This document shows, in pieces, positions 12,721 through 23,362 of a stretch of DNA of 64,000 nucleotides. Both the position numbers and the translations under genes were made by a program. Source of the stretch: Morinoia aosen (Eukaryota; Arthropoda; Malacostraca; Amphipoda; Talitridae); the NCBI GenBank assembly GCA_030386875.1, contig CM059562.1:70988201-71052200 (forward strand), read 5' to 3'. Within the stretch, counting starts at the first letter, position 1, and every line of letters begins with the position of its first letter. A model generated the notes under the pieces. The model saw only the letters and a program-made list of their open reading frames with translations. It had not been told where the DNA came from and did no database searches.

Positions 12721-13347
12721 CAGGGTGTTTCAGATTCAGAATAGGAGGCAAAAAATTGCACACCAACTAGAAGATATCCAAGTAAAAACTTTTTCTTCTA
12801 TAAAATTTTCCGAAGAAAGAGACATTGAGATATTAGCAGTTTATTGTTTTTAAGGGTGAAATTTAATGAATAAACTACTCTCAATATTGATTTTGAATTT
12901 ACGTTGATCCGGCGAAATGTGCTAGTTGCATGACCTCCTAGATCTCCTGACATGACTCCACTCGATTTCAATTTTTGGGGACACGTGAAGAGCCTTGTTT
13001 ATGCTACACCCATTGGGTCTGAGGAAGATCTTGTGGCCAGAATTGCAGTGGCTGCAGGTGAGATACCTTAATGCCAGACGTGTTTCCTAATATTCGGCAG
13101 CCGTTAAGGCTAACATTCGAAAAGTGCATAGATGTAGGTGGAACACATTTTGAACAATTTTTGTAAAGTAAATTCAGAATCAATATCGCGAGTAATTGTG
13201 CCATTAAATTTCAACCTTAAAAAAAATTAACACCTTATACCTCCCAATCCCGATTATTGGGGGGAAAATTTCATAGGACAAAAAGTGTTTATTTGGCCAT
13301 TTTCTACTTGATGTGCAATTTTGTACCTCGTGTTCTGAAACACTCAG
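12721..13347 (+). mobile_element. Tc1/mariner-type remnant, internally deleted
   Basis: The element is bounded by TA on both sides (12719-12720 and 13348-13349). The left end reads CAGGGTGTTTCAGATTCAG. The right end on the other strand reads CTGAGTGTTTCAGAACACG, and the inverted similarity continues for about 90 bp (about 12721-12812 against 13262-13347). Between them only the C-terminal part of a transposase gene survives, so most of the gene is deleted. Confidence 0.8.
12934..13166 (+). pseudogene. C-terminal fragment of a mariner-type transposase
   Basis: Read from 12934 the + strand gives PRSPDMTPLDFNFWGHVKSL, followed by VYATPIGSEEDLVARIAVAA. This is the region around the last catalytic aspartate (the D of SPDxTPLD) of Tc1/mariner-type transposases. 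A second frame gives DVFPNIRQPLRLTFEKCIDV then GGTHFEQFL and a stop at 13164-13166, the usual family C terminus. The two parts are in different frames, and the codon before PRSPD, normally Trp, is TGA. The N-terminal DNA-binding half and the first catalytic residues are absent. This is a dead gene fragment inside the element at 12721-13347. Confidence 0.8.
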
Positions 13348-13351
13348 TATA

Positions 13352-13590
13352 CATAATTGTGTACACGACTCGTCATAAATGACGGGATTCGATATTGTCT
13401 GTATAGAAATCTTTCAGATGTGGACCATAAAGAAATATTTCCATCCTAATAGCACCCGCGATTAAAATATTCTAATACTTGTGCACTTGTGAAACTCGCA
13501 TCACAGATACAGTAGTTAAGCATCTTTAAGAGCGTGAAAGGGAGACAGATGAACCAACAAAGACGAACAGCCAATTTTGTTTGTTCAATG
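13352..13590 (-). repeat. Repeat B copy, minus strand
   Basis: The reverse complement matches the segments at about 15688-15905 and 31745-31960, with shared blocks such as 'aaagatgctta', 'gtatctgtgat.cgagttt' and 'gtgcacaagta'. The mariner-type remnant lies directly against the far end of this copy. The family is unclassified, non-coding and seen three times in this window. Confidence 0.65.
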
Positions 13591-14592
13591 AAATTTCCTG
13601 TTGAATATTTTCCGTATTTCTGATGGCGGCTTTGTGGAAGAAAAAGTTTTCTTCAGTTGGTCTCTCTTAGTTCACAGACAAGAATTTGAAACTGATGAAA
13701 TGAGATCTTTTTGTTCGTTGTTTTTTGTTTTGCAGCTGCATCTTTTCTTTTCGATTTTTGTGTTTAAATTCAACTTTCTATAATTAAGCACGTTTGCGCT
13801 TCTAGCAGACCTGCATTAACCTTAAATAGCTTTAATTAACATTACTTCTGACGCTTTGGCGTTCACTCATTAAATTATCTTTGAGCTTGCTCTGCTTGGG
13901 CAGCACGTCGTCCTTTTAATAAAAGTGGGTCTGGTACCTCTAACTTATTTCTCTTGCGTAAAAAGTAGTCTCTTTCTGCGACTTGAACTCCTCGACCCGG
14001 CTTTTGCAGCCTCTTGAATAGGCACTTATTATTGAAGGTAATTAATTGTCAAATAATTGTTAAAATCTTAGTGCTCTATGCAATCTTGCAATAAGATACG
14101 ATATTCACCTAGTCGGCGACCAGACAGCTTAAAACTCTGTATCTCTCTACTCAGAACGCCTCTAAAATTCCCTACCGGAGTACCGTACTGATGACCGGCC
14201 GCGTCCATTGGGTGTCTTCTATTTTTAGCGAGTATCGTTTTAAAAACTAACCTTACGTTAAAGAAGATCTTCGGTCTCTATTTTAAAGGAATTTAATAAT
14301 AAAAATATTACAGAGGACGCTGCTGAGCGTACTGTTGGAATCCTCAAGATCTGCCTAACTTGGGTACGGTTTCTCTTTTTGCGCAGGAGAAAAGGGAAAC
14401 GACTTGCTGTTGTTCCCTTGAAGTTCTTCTGTATTTGAAATAAATGTTCGAGCAGTTGCCCTTAAGTTTTAAATCCTAAAACTCCATTGTATTAACATAG
14501 GAGAGATTACGCTCACGAAATAGCTAAACCTATTTATTAATTTGTTCAAAGGAGATGTTTGACCATTTATTGTATAAGAACAATCAATACTA
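13591..14592. other. Interior of hAT-like element, unannotated
   Basis: AT-rich sequence without recognised features. Confidence 0.4.
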
Positions 14593-14594
14593 TA

Positions 14595-15367
14595 CCGGGT
14601 GTCCCACAAAAATGTCCCGGACTTTTTAATTGATAATATCTCCGCTTAAAATTAACATATTTTAATTGTCTTTTATTTACAATTTAGTCAATTTTGTTTC
14701 CTTTTGAAATAATTTAAGTTTTTGAAAATCAGTTGAATAAACTTTAAGACGATCGATTTACTGAAAGGGGTAGAAAAATTGTTCAAAGGGAAAGTTTTAA
14801 AAACAACACTGGTGTTCTTCTTCATTCCTCAATACCTACTGTTAAGAATAATTTCATAACGATGTATCGTACATACAACTAAGTATTTAAACCCTCTGAG
14901 AGGTTTCAAGTTTCAAGTGTTCTCAATAATAGTGTTTCAAGGACTGATAAAAACGGTGGAATAATGGGTAAAACTCTTCGTTCAATGGTGGCTAGAAGTA
15001 ATACTTGCCTTGAGAGAAATGGAGGGTATGTTGTTGGATACTAAAATTACCTCATTTATTTAAACGTTATATAAGGTAATGATTTGTTACTCCTTAAAAT
15101 TTTTGTGTGTTCAGTTTTATGGAAACTACAAAATAAGGAAGAATATCAATATTGTTTTAAAAACTTTTCCTCTGAACAATTAATTTTTCTGCTCGTTTCA
15201 GTAAATTGGACATTGTACAGTGGTTATTCAACCGATTTTCAAAAATTTTAATTATTCGAAAAGGAAACAAAATTTACTACATTGTGAAAAAAGGCAATTA
15301 AAATATGTTAATTTAAAGCTGAGATATAATTAATTAAAAATCGGGGACATTTTTATAGGACACCCGG
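14595..15367. mobile_element. Long-terminal-inverted-repeat DNA element
   Basis: The left end CCGGGTGTCCCACAAAAATG and the right end, read on the other strand, CCGGGTGTCCTATAAAAATG, start inverted repeats of roughly 250 bp (about 14595-14845 against 15130-15367) with moderate divergence. The flanks are TATA/TA, so a TA target is likely, as for the Tc1/mariner superfamily. The roughly 280-bp middle has no open frame. This is a non-autonomous fold-back type element; superfamily assignment rests only on the TA flank and the GGGTGTCC end. Confidence 0.75.
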
Positions 15368-15687
15368 TATAATAAAAAGCCAGGTGTCCGTCAATGATAA
15401 GTATATGTTCTCGTGTGTAATTTCCCCTATCTCATTACAATGGGAATCTGCTTGCTTGGACAGTATCATAAATACCATCGAAATATGAAAAACCTGGCAT
15501 CTGCTCACTTATGTTTATAAGTAAAAAACATTGCGTGAAAATCAAATCAACTGTCAAGAAAATGCGACTCATTGCATTTAAATTTCAAAGGCATTTAAAT
15601 GCTTAAAAGGTATGGCAAATTTTTTAAAAACCTCTTGCGTACAATAATTTAAATTACAATTCAGGTAGGTATTATGTTATACAATTT

Positions 15688-15905
15688 GCTTGGTTGTTGT
15701 GTGCGTTTGTGACGTTTTTAAAGATGCTTATTGACCGTATCTGTGATACGAGTTTTACCAGTGCACAAGTACGAGAATACTGTATTTTAATCGCAGGTAC
15801 TATTACAATGGATATATTTGTTTGCCATTTTTATCTTGAAATTTTTTTAAAACGATACCATTGGATCGTCATTTTTGACCAATCACGTACACTAGTATCT
15901 TGATT
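15688..15905 (+). repeat. Repeat B copy, plus strand
   Basis: It matches the reverse complement of 13352-13590 and the + strand of 31745-31960. Shared blocks include 'aaagatgctta', 'gtgcacaagtacgagaata' and 'cgtacactag'. With the copy at 13352 it forms a widely spaced inverted pair inside the hAT-like element. A 69-codon open frame across it is not shared by the other copies. Confidence 0.65.
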
Positions 15906-16221
15906 ATTAACAATCTGTAGTCAATTTAAAAGTCTTTCGCTAATAAAGAATATAATGAACATATGCACAGGTTTCAACACCTGCAACCGTTTACTACTAA
16001 GAATGACTGTCGTGTGTTTATTTATACGTTTTGTGTCACGCTGTTAAGAATAATTGATAGGAAAAAAATAGCACTGGCGGTGTTGGTTCCAGTTCACGGT
16101 CAATTAATACACTCATTTTCGTTGTGCAATAGCTCTGTAATAAGTCACTTTCATCACAATTAGAGCGATCCAGAGCCTTATATACTCAAGTTTGTATCGT
16201 GAATACCGAGTTCGGCGGGGT

Positions 16222-16300
16222 ATTGCATATTGAAATATGCTGTATTGTATATTACAATATACTGTATTGCAATGTACTGTATTGCATATTACAATATACA
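16222..16300. repeat. AT-rich palindromic short duplication
   Basis: The near palindrome TGTATTG(T/C)ATATTACAATATA occurs at 16241-16261 and 16278-16298, 37 bp apart, with related half-copies around it. Each copy could form a small hairpin (TTGTA and TACAA arms). Confidence 0.6.
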
Positions 16301-16599
16301 TACACAAGTTCGCAGTTGCTTTCAGTAATGCTGAATTTCTGTATCTTAGATACGACACGAATGGCTATAACTACTTCTCTTGCGGCTCAAAAATGCTGTG
16401 TTCTGAGTGTTTATTACTCTTATAAGAAAATTAAGTTACCTTTGGAATAAGCTGAAAACATGGAAACTCCACTCAAACGAAAATTTGTTGAAGAAAGGTA
16501 TTGAATTTTGTCATTTTTACGGTCTGTGTACACCAGTTAAGAAATAAAATATTTATCTTATAAATTATGAATAGGTGAAGTTGGAGTCACAAAATTGTG

Positions 16600-16845
16600 A
16601 ATAGGCGGAGTCGGTGTTGGAGTCGCCAAATTCTGGAGAAATGGAGTCGGAGTCGGAGTCGGAGTCGCCAAATTCTGAAAAGGTGGAGTCGGAGTCGGAG
16701 TCGGAGTCGCCAAATTCTGAAAAGGTGGAGTCGGAGTCGGAGTCGGAGTCGCCAAATTCTGAAAAGGTGGAGTCGGAGTCGGAGTCGGAGTCGCCAAATT
16801 CTGGAGAGGTGGAGTCGGAGTCGGAGTCGGAGTCGCAAACTTATT
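16600..16845 (+). repeat. Right subterminal GGAGTC array of the hAT-like element
   Basis: Five nearly identical 42-bp units of four GGAGTC hexamers plus the 16-bp spacer CCAAATTCTGAAAAGG. The array has the same 26 + 16 layout as the left array but a different spacer, and lies in direct rather than inverted orientation. Open frames on both strands (rich in Pro/Thr or Ser/Glu/Arg) are by-products of the hexamer. Confidence 0.85.
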
Positions 16846-16932
16846 CCACCGACTCCGCAACCCTGGTATTAACTGGTCAAAAGGGGCTATTGACTAGAAC
16901 ATTGAAAGTGAAATGCATCACGTAGGAAAATT

Positions 16933-17182
16933 TGAAGTCCCGATTTAAAGGTTAAGTAGGCCTACCTCTAAATTGGAAAAATGTTTTTTTACTTTGTTCT
17001 AGACTGCATTTTTTCAGTCCACTTCTGTAACTTTTTCCAACACCCATTGCTTTATCATCAACTTTGATCGTGTTTCACAAACTTCTTCCTTCAACCCTGT
17101 TAACCCGATCCTTCAATTCCATATTAATTGATGCCTGCTTCTTTCTTCTGTTAGAAACACCTTTGTTGTTGTTATTGAAGCT
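16933..17182 (+). repeat. SINE-A copy, old, head missing
   Basis: It begins at 'gaagtcccgattt' and follows the family through 'ggttaagtaggcct', the T-rich body and 'cacctttgttgttgttattgaagctt'. The head is missing. The next SINE-A copy (17196) inserted directly at its 3' end. Confidence 0.7.
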
Positions 17183-17195
17183 TAACACGTTGATT

Positions 17196-17558
17196 CCCCT
17201 CAGGGGGATACAACTATTATACCTGTGGGAATTAGCGCTCCCGTGGGGATTATATGAGGTCTCAAGCTAAAGGTTAGGTAGGCCTTCTTTTTGTAGAAAT
17301 AGAATAGATCTTTTGTTTTGTTACGGACCAATTTTTTCGGTTCACTGCTGTCCTGTTTTTCAGCACCTACTACTTTCTTCTTCAACTTTTATCTTGTTTC
17401 ACGACCTTCTTTCTTAGCTTGCTGTTTTTATGCTTCTTGTGCGTAGATTCCGTGTTCTTTTTAACTCCATACTAGATTGTGACTTCATTCTTTCCATCTT
17501 TGAACATCTTTGTTGTGGGAGGGTGGCTGAAACTAACACACAATCAATCAATCAATCA
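17196..17558 (+). repeat. SINE-A copy, full length, AATC tail
   Basis: Head CCCCTCAGGGGGATAC, complete body and a tail of AATC repeats (about 17541-17558). The flanks carry TAACACGTTGATT (17183-17195) and TAACACATTGACT (17559-17571), a 13-bp target duplication with two mismatches. A clean copy, probably younger than its upstream neighbour. Confidence 0.9.
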
Positions 17559-17571
17559 TAACACATTGACT

Positions 17572-20000
17572 ACGTTTACGTGGTTGCTACAGTTGATCAA
17601 GTAAAGTTATAAGCAGCAGAATTATACACCGACTTGACTGCTCGAGTACATTGTTATCTGTCCTATGAATAGTGAAAAATGTAATAGCTTCATGTTACTT
17701 TACCTCGTACGCTAAAATTGGTTCGAAAAAAGTTGATGACAATTGAATTGCTGTTCATTCATACCAGTGTGCAAATGATATATTTACCTTGTAGTACATA
17801 TATGTCCCAATACGTTGTCATCGTGATTGACTAACTTATATTCTAATGCAACCTACGATAGTGACGATAGTGAAACAATTTGAGTTTATCTCAATATACT
17901 CAATTTTTATTTAATACCACTCCATTTGATTTCAGTCACTCGAGCGGCTGCTCTTTATTTGATATTTCCTTGACTCAAAAATATCGACTTCCTCTTTCAC
18001 TGTTTAATTCTTAGTGTCTTGATGTTCTTACAAATTTTGAGGGATTTTAGTTGGAAAAGCATCACTGCAATTTTTTTACCTGAAGACACGCGAACCATTG
18101 AATCAGGGAAGTTCCTACGTATTCTGCTTATCTAATTATATGAGTCTATTAAACTGCAGTTAAAGCATTTTATATATGCAAGAATTAAAACTGATGTCCT
18201 ATTAATGCTAGTATATGAAATTAAGATCGACTCTTATATCACGCGATGCAACACTTAGGTTCGTGCGTTGCTAAGCCGAAGCAATGTTCGGTCTCCGCGC
18301 TAGCGAAGAAGGCTGAAAGCTGCTCTCAAAAGTGCCTTTAAAAGAAGCTTGTCCGCGCAATAAAGAGGTGTCCACGGGTGCCGTTCTGCTCTTATGTCTT
18401 CTCTTGTCCTGAATATTGAGCGAGACGCGAGCGTTAGAAACTTGGTCCAGTTACGGCAGCGCTGCAGTTGCTCAATCGCCCCTCGAACGACGCAAAGCTC
18501 ATGGTAGGAAATACGTCATGTTTTCTGATTTCTTGTTTTCCTACTCCCACCTTGTTTATAGGTACTGTTTTTCCAGCCTTGAATTACCGTTATGCACAGG
18601 TGCCATGATAAAACATGAGGCCTAATTACTAGCTCAAAGCGCTCAAATTAGAGGCTGAACTGCGTCAGACTTGCTGACTGGAAAACGTGCGAGGCTAGAG
18701 TGCCTCTATAGGATTTTTTTTAACTGCACTATTGCTCGTCTCAGTTATGATGATTGATAAAATGTAAACTAGGTGTATTGACGTAGGTCTTTTTGATTAA
18801 GTAGATAAATCTCAGAACATAAGGCTTTCATCACTCAAAGGATGTTTTAAATTAACCCACAGATGGGCAAGTTTCCTGCATCGCACACTAGTGTACCAGT
18901 AAAACACGCACCCAGCTCGACTGACTCTATCCATGGTGTTAAGTTGTGTTTGACCACACGGGCTTAATTCCCGAGCTGCAATCGGGCATTTATAGTGCTG
19001 TAATTAAATCGCTGGGTGCAGCTCTTGATTAAAACCTGCCGGGATGTGAACTCTACTCTAATTAACTACTTCTCAACCAAACGAGGTTCTTGACATCGTA
19101 GCTCACGAGATTCTCGGCCTCAACAGTCGTACATTGAACTGTGAGCCTGGATATCGCATCGGCGTACGCAGCTCTGAACTTCATTGCTCAGCGTTTCGTT
19201 GATAAATTTTCCTTAAATGCGTAGAGGTGCATACTCGAACCTGTTTGATGTTATTTATCATTGATCAGCTGCTTTCATTGAGGAACTCCTCCTCCCGCCC
19301 CCTGAGCCACAAGTCGCAGCGACAGGATGCGTCCACGCGAGCTATTCAATCGGCACCGCGTGGTTCTGAGAACTCGAGGCGCTTCTCTGAATAGCGTGCG
19401 ACTGCGCACGCCATGGATAAATGGATCAGAATTAGAGCGAGTTATGACGCCAATTAAGGCACGCAGATCCTCAGTGCAATAGTGCGGTCTGCTTCAGAAT
19501 ATGATTCCTTTAGCCCATTGAAGCTTCCAGAGTTTCAGTTCAGTTTGATAAGTTCTTCTCTTGTATAAGTGGCTGCCAGCAGCTGCCACGGGTTTGGACT
19601 GCTTTGAAGATTAGTGTCGTATCGACAGCACCTAAGTTTGTTGCTTATTATGTGAGCAGCTCTGTTGCCGATCGTTTCGGTTTGACAAGATTTTCAACGG
19701 CTGTAACTAAGCAATTAATTCGTTATTAAAACGTTATAATTATTTGAACTCAGTTAATACGTCGTATTTAGTTTTAGCCGTCAAAAGAATTCTCAACACA
19801 AAATGAGTGAGAATTTTCAGTAGAATGTGGAAAGTTTTTCGTATTTATAAATGTTCTATGAAAAGTTAAGTAAAGTGAAGCTCATTATGAAAATTTTCTG
19901 GGATCATCCAAATGTACGTGACTTTTTTGTAGTGTACTCTTTGCATTGTATTGAGCTATGGGGACAATGTTGTACTCAGGCGGTAAATGTGATTCTCTGA
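17572..20000. other. Unannotated stretch, GC-richer in part
   Basis: Nothing recognised as coding. Around 19270-19420 the sequence is GC- and CpG-richer, including CTGCGCACGCC, and could be regulatory DNA, but no conserved element can be shown by eye. A 69-codon open frame begins at 18416 in a similar patch. Confidence 0.4.
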
Positions 20001-20390
20001 CCCCTCAATCGGCACAATTATTGCAGCGGGAGTTTGCGCTCCAAGCCGGAAAGATGTGAGGTCCCTAGTAAAGTGTTAGGTAGCCCTTCCTTTCCATGAA
20101 ATAAAATACAAATTTTGTATCGTTACGAAATATCTTTTTCTGGTTCATTGCTGTGATTTTTTCAACACCTCGAACTTTATTTTTCAACTTTTATTTTGCT
20201 TCATAATATCTTTTCTCAACTTACTGTTTCTATGCACATGAGATCTTGTGTGGCAACACACATCGTGCACAGATTCTGCTTTCCCTAAAGTCCATACTAA
20301 ATGGTGCCTTCATCCTTCCCCTCTTTGAGCCTCTTTGTTGTGGTTACTGGTTAGGGAGGCTTAGGCTATTTTATAATCTATTGTAATCAA
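20001..20390 (+). repeat. SINE-A copy, near full length
   Basis: Head CCCCTCAATCGGCACAATTA, 'gtgaggtccctag', an AATAAA-containing body, the longer linker 'acatgagatcttgtgtggcaacacac', and a tail around ATAATCTATTGTAATC. No clear flanking duplication. Divergence suggests an old copy. Confidence 0.8.
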
Positions 20391-21281
20391 TGTATTCTAC
20401 TCTACATATTCAAGACGGATTCCAGCGATAAAACCATCGTAACCCAAGTCACGCAGATGAGTAATTGAGCAAAGAAAACAGATTTAAAAAAAAATGGCAA
20501 CTGGGTTACTTCATGAGAAAATCATAGTTAACCATTATTTTATTTACCAGCGATATGAGTGATGACATTTTTTATTATGATTTCCAAGTGAACTTCTAAC
20601 GAATATCATGTCGTTCCTCAGTACTACTGGAAATTAATTTGCTCGGCTTGCCCAATCTTCACGCACGTTTATTTTGAAAGCAGTGACTGGCATGAGTTCC
20701 TCGTATTTTATTGGGCCCAGCGAGCAGTTAGGCGCGCAGCCAGTCCTTAAATTGGGTTTTGAAGCCATCAAAGTGCAAGAGCGCCTCCAAGCAGAGCGCG
20801 ACCTTCAGAGGGCAACACTCGGGCTTTGCTGGGCCGGGCACCGGCGCCATCTGCCTTCCCTTGACGTAAGGCAACTCGATAACACAACAAGACTACAGAC
20901 CCGTTCCTCTTGGCCAATTGTTGTCAGTGCTGTTGTTCTTTTGTTTTTGCTCTGTTGGGCAGAGAGGACCCTGCAGCTGTAGGCTGCTGTCTTGTGGAGT
21001 TCCGCTGAGCAGAAAAAAGACGAATGTTCTGCTGTGGCTCCAGCGCCTCTGAGGCCGTCGTTGACATTAAAGTCAATCCTCTAGTAATTACCCTTCGGAT
21101 GACTCGCTGAAAGTCTCTTTCCAGTTCCTTGAGTTCGTCCGATGTGTTTGTCTAGGAGATCTTACGTGAAAATGAGGTTTTCTTTTTGCCGAATGGCTGG
21201 TGCTCTTGCTTTTCTTTCAGTAATTATAGCGAAGATGGTTTGTTGCTTCATGCAGCTTTAGTGCGGCCTGTCGTCTTATTT
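20391..21281. other. Unannotated stretch with one 102-codon frame
   Basis: A + strand frame at 20674-20982 begins MKAVTGMSSS and ends with a hydrophobic run near WPIVVSAVVLLFLLCWAE. The segment is GC-richer than its flanks. I recognise no family and see no splice or promoter context, so I do not call a gene. Confidence 0.4.
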
Positions 21282-21293
21282 TTCACTGTACAA

Positions 21294-21659
21294 CCCCTCA
21301 GGGGATATCAATGTTGTGTCTAAAGGAATTGGCCTTCCTGGGGGAAAGACGCGAAGTCCCGAGCTAAGGGTTTGGCTGGTGTAACTTCTGTTCAAGTGAA
21401 AAGGTTTTTTTGCTTTGTTACGATGCACCTTTTCTCGGATCACTGTTGCCCTTTTGTGGTAGCTGTTACTTTTTTCTTGAATTTCTATCATGTTTCATAA
21501 ACTTCTTTAAATTTTATTGTTTATCTACAGATAGATTCCTTGTCCATAGAATCTGCGTTTCTTAAATCCATACTACGAGTATATAAGATGCTTTCTTCCT
21601 TTCTCTCTTAGGAAAACTTTTGTTGTAATTTAGGGGCTCGAAATAACTTAATCTAACTG
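21294..21659 (+). repeat. SINE-A copy with target duplication
   Basis: Head CCCCTCAGGGGATATC through to the tail 'aataacttaatctaactg'. The flanks are TTCACTGTACAA (21282-21293) and TTCACTTTACAA (21660-21671), a 12-bp duplication with one mismatch. The body is diverged ('tggctggtgtaacttctg'). Confidence 0.85.
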
Positions 21660-21671
21660 TTCACTTTACAA

Positions 21672-22072
21672 CTGAATGTTCTAAGGCTTTTGGAAACAAT
21701 GCCAGGAGTGTCATAACTAAATTTTTTCCCGAGGATGTTTTACAAAATTTTAAAAATTATTTTACGACCATTTTCCACACTGCATATTAAAACTCCTTCG
21801 CGGTAGTTCTGTCATCTTCCCTATATTCGCTTATAAAATACGTAAATTAATCGAATGATATAACGCTGATGCACATTGTCACCAGTATTAATAATGACAT
21901 ACCTTTGGAGCTTTGGTATTAACTTGACTACCTCTTAACCTGATCGCTGGAGATTTGAATATTTTAAAAGAATTCCGCCGAATGGAGTCTCGACAAAAGC
22001 CACGTTGTATTGCAATGATTTGATACGAAAGATGGCCTGAGAGTCGGTTCGGGGGGCCGGCCAAATTGAGGG
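21672..22072. other. Unannotated stretch
   Basis: AT-rich, nothing recognised. Confidence 0.5.
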
Positions 22073-22384
22073 GTGACAGTGTGGCGACGGTGACAGTGTG
22101 GCGATGGTGGCAGTGTGGCGATGGTGACAGTGTGGCGATGGTGACAGTGTGGCGATGGTGGCAGTGTGGCGATGGTGACAGTGTGGCGATGGTGACAGTG
22201 TGGCGATGGTGACAGTGTGGCGATGGTGACAGTGTGGCGACAGTGACAGTGTGGTGACGGGGACAGTGTGGCGACGGGGACAGTGTGGCGACGGGGACAG
22301 TGTGGCGACGGGGACAGTGTGGCGACGGGGACAATGGGGCGACGAGGACAGTGTGGCGACGGGGACAGTGTGGCGACGGTGACA
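22073..22384. repeat. 18-bp minisatellite, about 17 units
   Basis: The unit GACAGTGTGGCGATGGTG repeats without a break. Units before about 22240 mostly carry GATGGTG/GATGGTGG, and units after it mostly carry GACGGGG, so the array has two homogenised blocks. The open frames of 165 and 184 codons on the - strand exist only because 18 is a multiple of 3 and the unit has no stop. Confidence 0.95.
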
Positions 22385-22924
22385 ATTTAAATGACGGTAT
22401 TGCTTGGAAAACTGTGGTATTGAATCACTGCGATTCTTGGAAAATGGGGTTTTGTATACGGTAGAGCTTGGATAAGGGCATTGGTTCATTAACGGTGGTG
22501 CTAGAATATCTGTAGTGGATCATCAACAGGAGAAAGTGGAAATAACTTGAAATAATTTAAAATTGGTGCAGAAATCTTTCGAATGCTTTCCATTCAAAAA
22601 TCCCTAATTTCTTTCATTTGGAGATGATGCCAAAAAAGAGAGGGCGATTCTCCCGAAAGAAATTGAAATCATTGATTGATTCTTTCAGCCCTCATCTCGT
22701 CATGCCAGAAAATAAAGTAATTGAAAAAATATGCGAAAAGCTCACGCTTAAAATTTCCTCTTTTCATCATTTTTTGGCGTTGAGAATTTACGCTGAGTAG
22801 TGTTTATATACCTGAGCGTCTTATGAAGCAGAGCTTGCAATGCAATAACTTAATCTTATCAATGTTCGCTACCGATTTTGGACTCGGAGGCCTCGCTTGA
22901 GCGGGACAGCAATCGCGTAAAAGG
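22385..22924. other. Unannotated stretch
   Basis: Nothing recognised beyond a 60-codon lysine-rich frame at 22618-22800. Confidence 0.45.
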
Positions 22925-23161
22925 TTTTCTACCGCGAGCCTAGCGACCGACCACACACCTACACGCCCACACACCCTAGCCCGTTGCTTGCGAGACGACC
23001 CAGTGATTGGTCCTTTGGAAATTTTTAACCATCTTTTAAAATAAATGGTATTTAATTTACCCATTTAGTGTTTGGGATTTATAAAATTGCTGACAACTTT
23101 TGACTTCAAATTTCAGTTTAATGTTTAACTTCAGTTCAACCCATCGCGGTCAACGTGTTGG
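22925..23161. mobile_element. piggyBac-like MITE, family pB-1, decayed copy
   Basis: The right two thirds align with the intact copies at 27468 and 41015: 'cgacccagtgattggtc', 'aaatggtatttaa', 'ttttgacttcaaattt', 'acttcagttcaacccatcgc' and the end 'caacgtgttgg'. The left third is poorly matched and the start is approximate. Both TTAA sites are lost. Clearly older than the other two copies. Confidence 0.6.
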
Positions 23162-23362
23162 TCTGTCGTTCTGCCTGTCCCAATCAGCGGAGCGGACAGA
23201 CGTCGGTTGTCGGCGTGGGGACCGCAGCGAAGACGTGTACGGAGTTGAAGATTTAACTCTTTCTTCTGTACTGAATGCAACCCATCGTCGATGTACTTTT
23301 TTACTTCAACGTTGAATATGATGTAATTTTGTTCGTTTTATTAATTGCAACGCTTAGTTTTT

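Larger units (their letters stand above)
10877..16865. mobile_element. Large element with hAT-type ends (about 6 kb)
   Basis: The left end is CAGGGTTGCGGAGTCGG (10877-10893). The right end, on the other strand, begins with the same 17 bases with no mismatch. Directly outside both ends is the same 8-mer GTATTAAC (10869-10876 and 16866-16873). Ends of the CAGGG type with an 8-bp target duplication are the hallmark of the hAT superfamily. Both subterminal regions hold GGAGTC arrays with a 42-bp period. I see no hAT transposase: interior open frames are 60-93 codons and show no zinc-finger BED or C-terminal dimerisation motif. So it is either a large non-autonomous element or one whose gene has decayed. 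It carries older elements inside, listed separately. Confidence 0.8.

Noticed and set aside
16558-16925. Pro/Thr-rich and Ser/Glu-rich frames
   Set aside because: By-products of the GGAGTC hexamer array.
17182-17200. TTAACACGTTGATT as a piggyBac-like left end
   Set aside because: It is the target duplication of the SINE-A copy at 17196 next to the tail of an older SINE-A; no right end exists downstream.
20674-20982. 102-codon + frame with a hydrophobic C-terminal segment
   Set aside because: No homology recognised, no promoter or splice evidence; kept only as a note.
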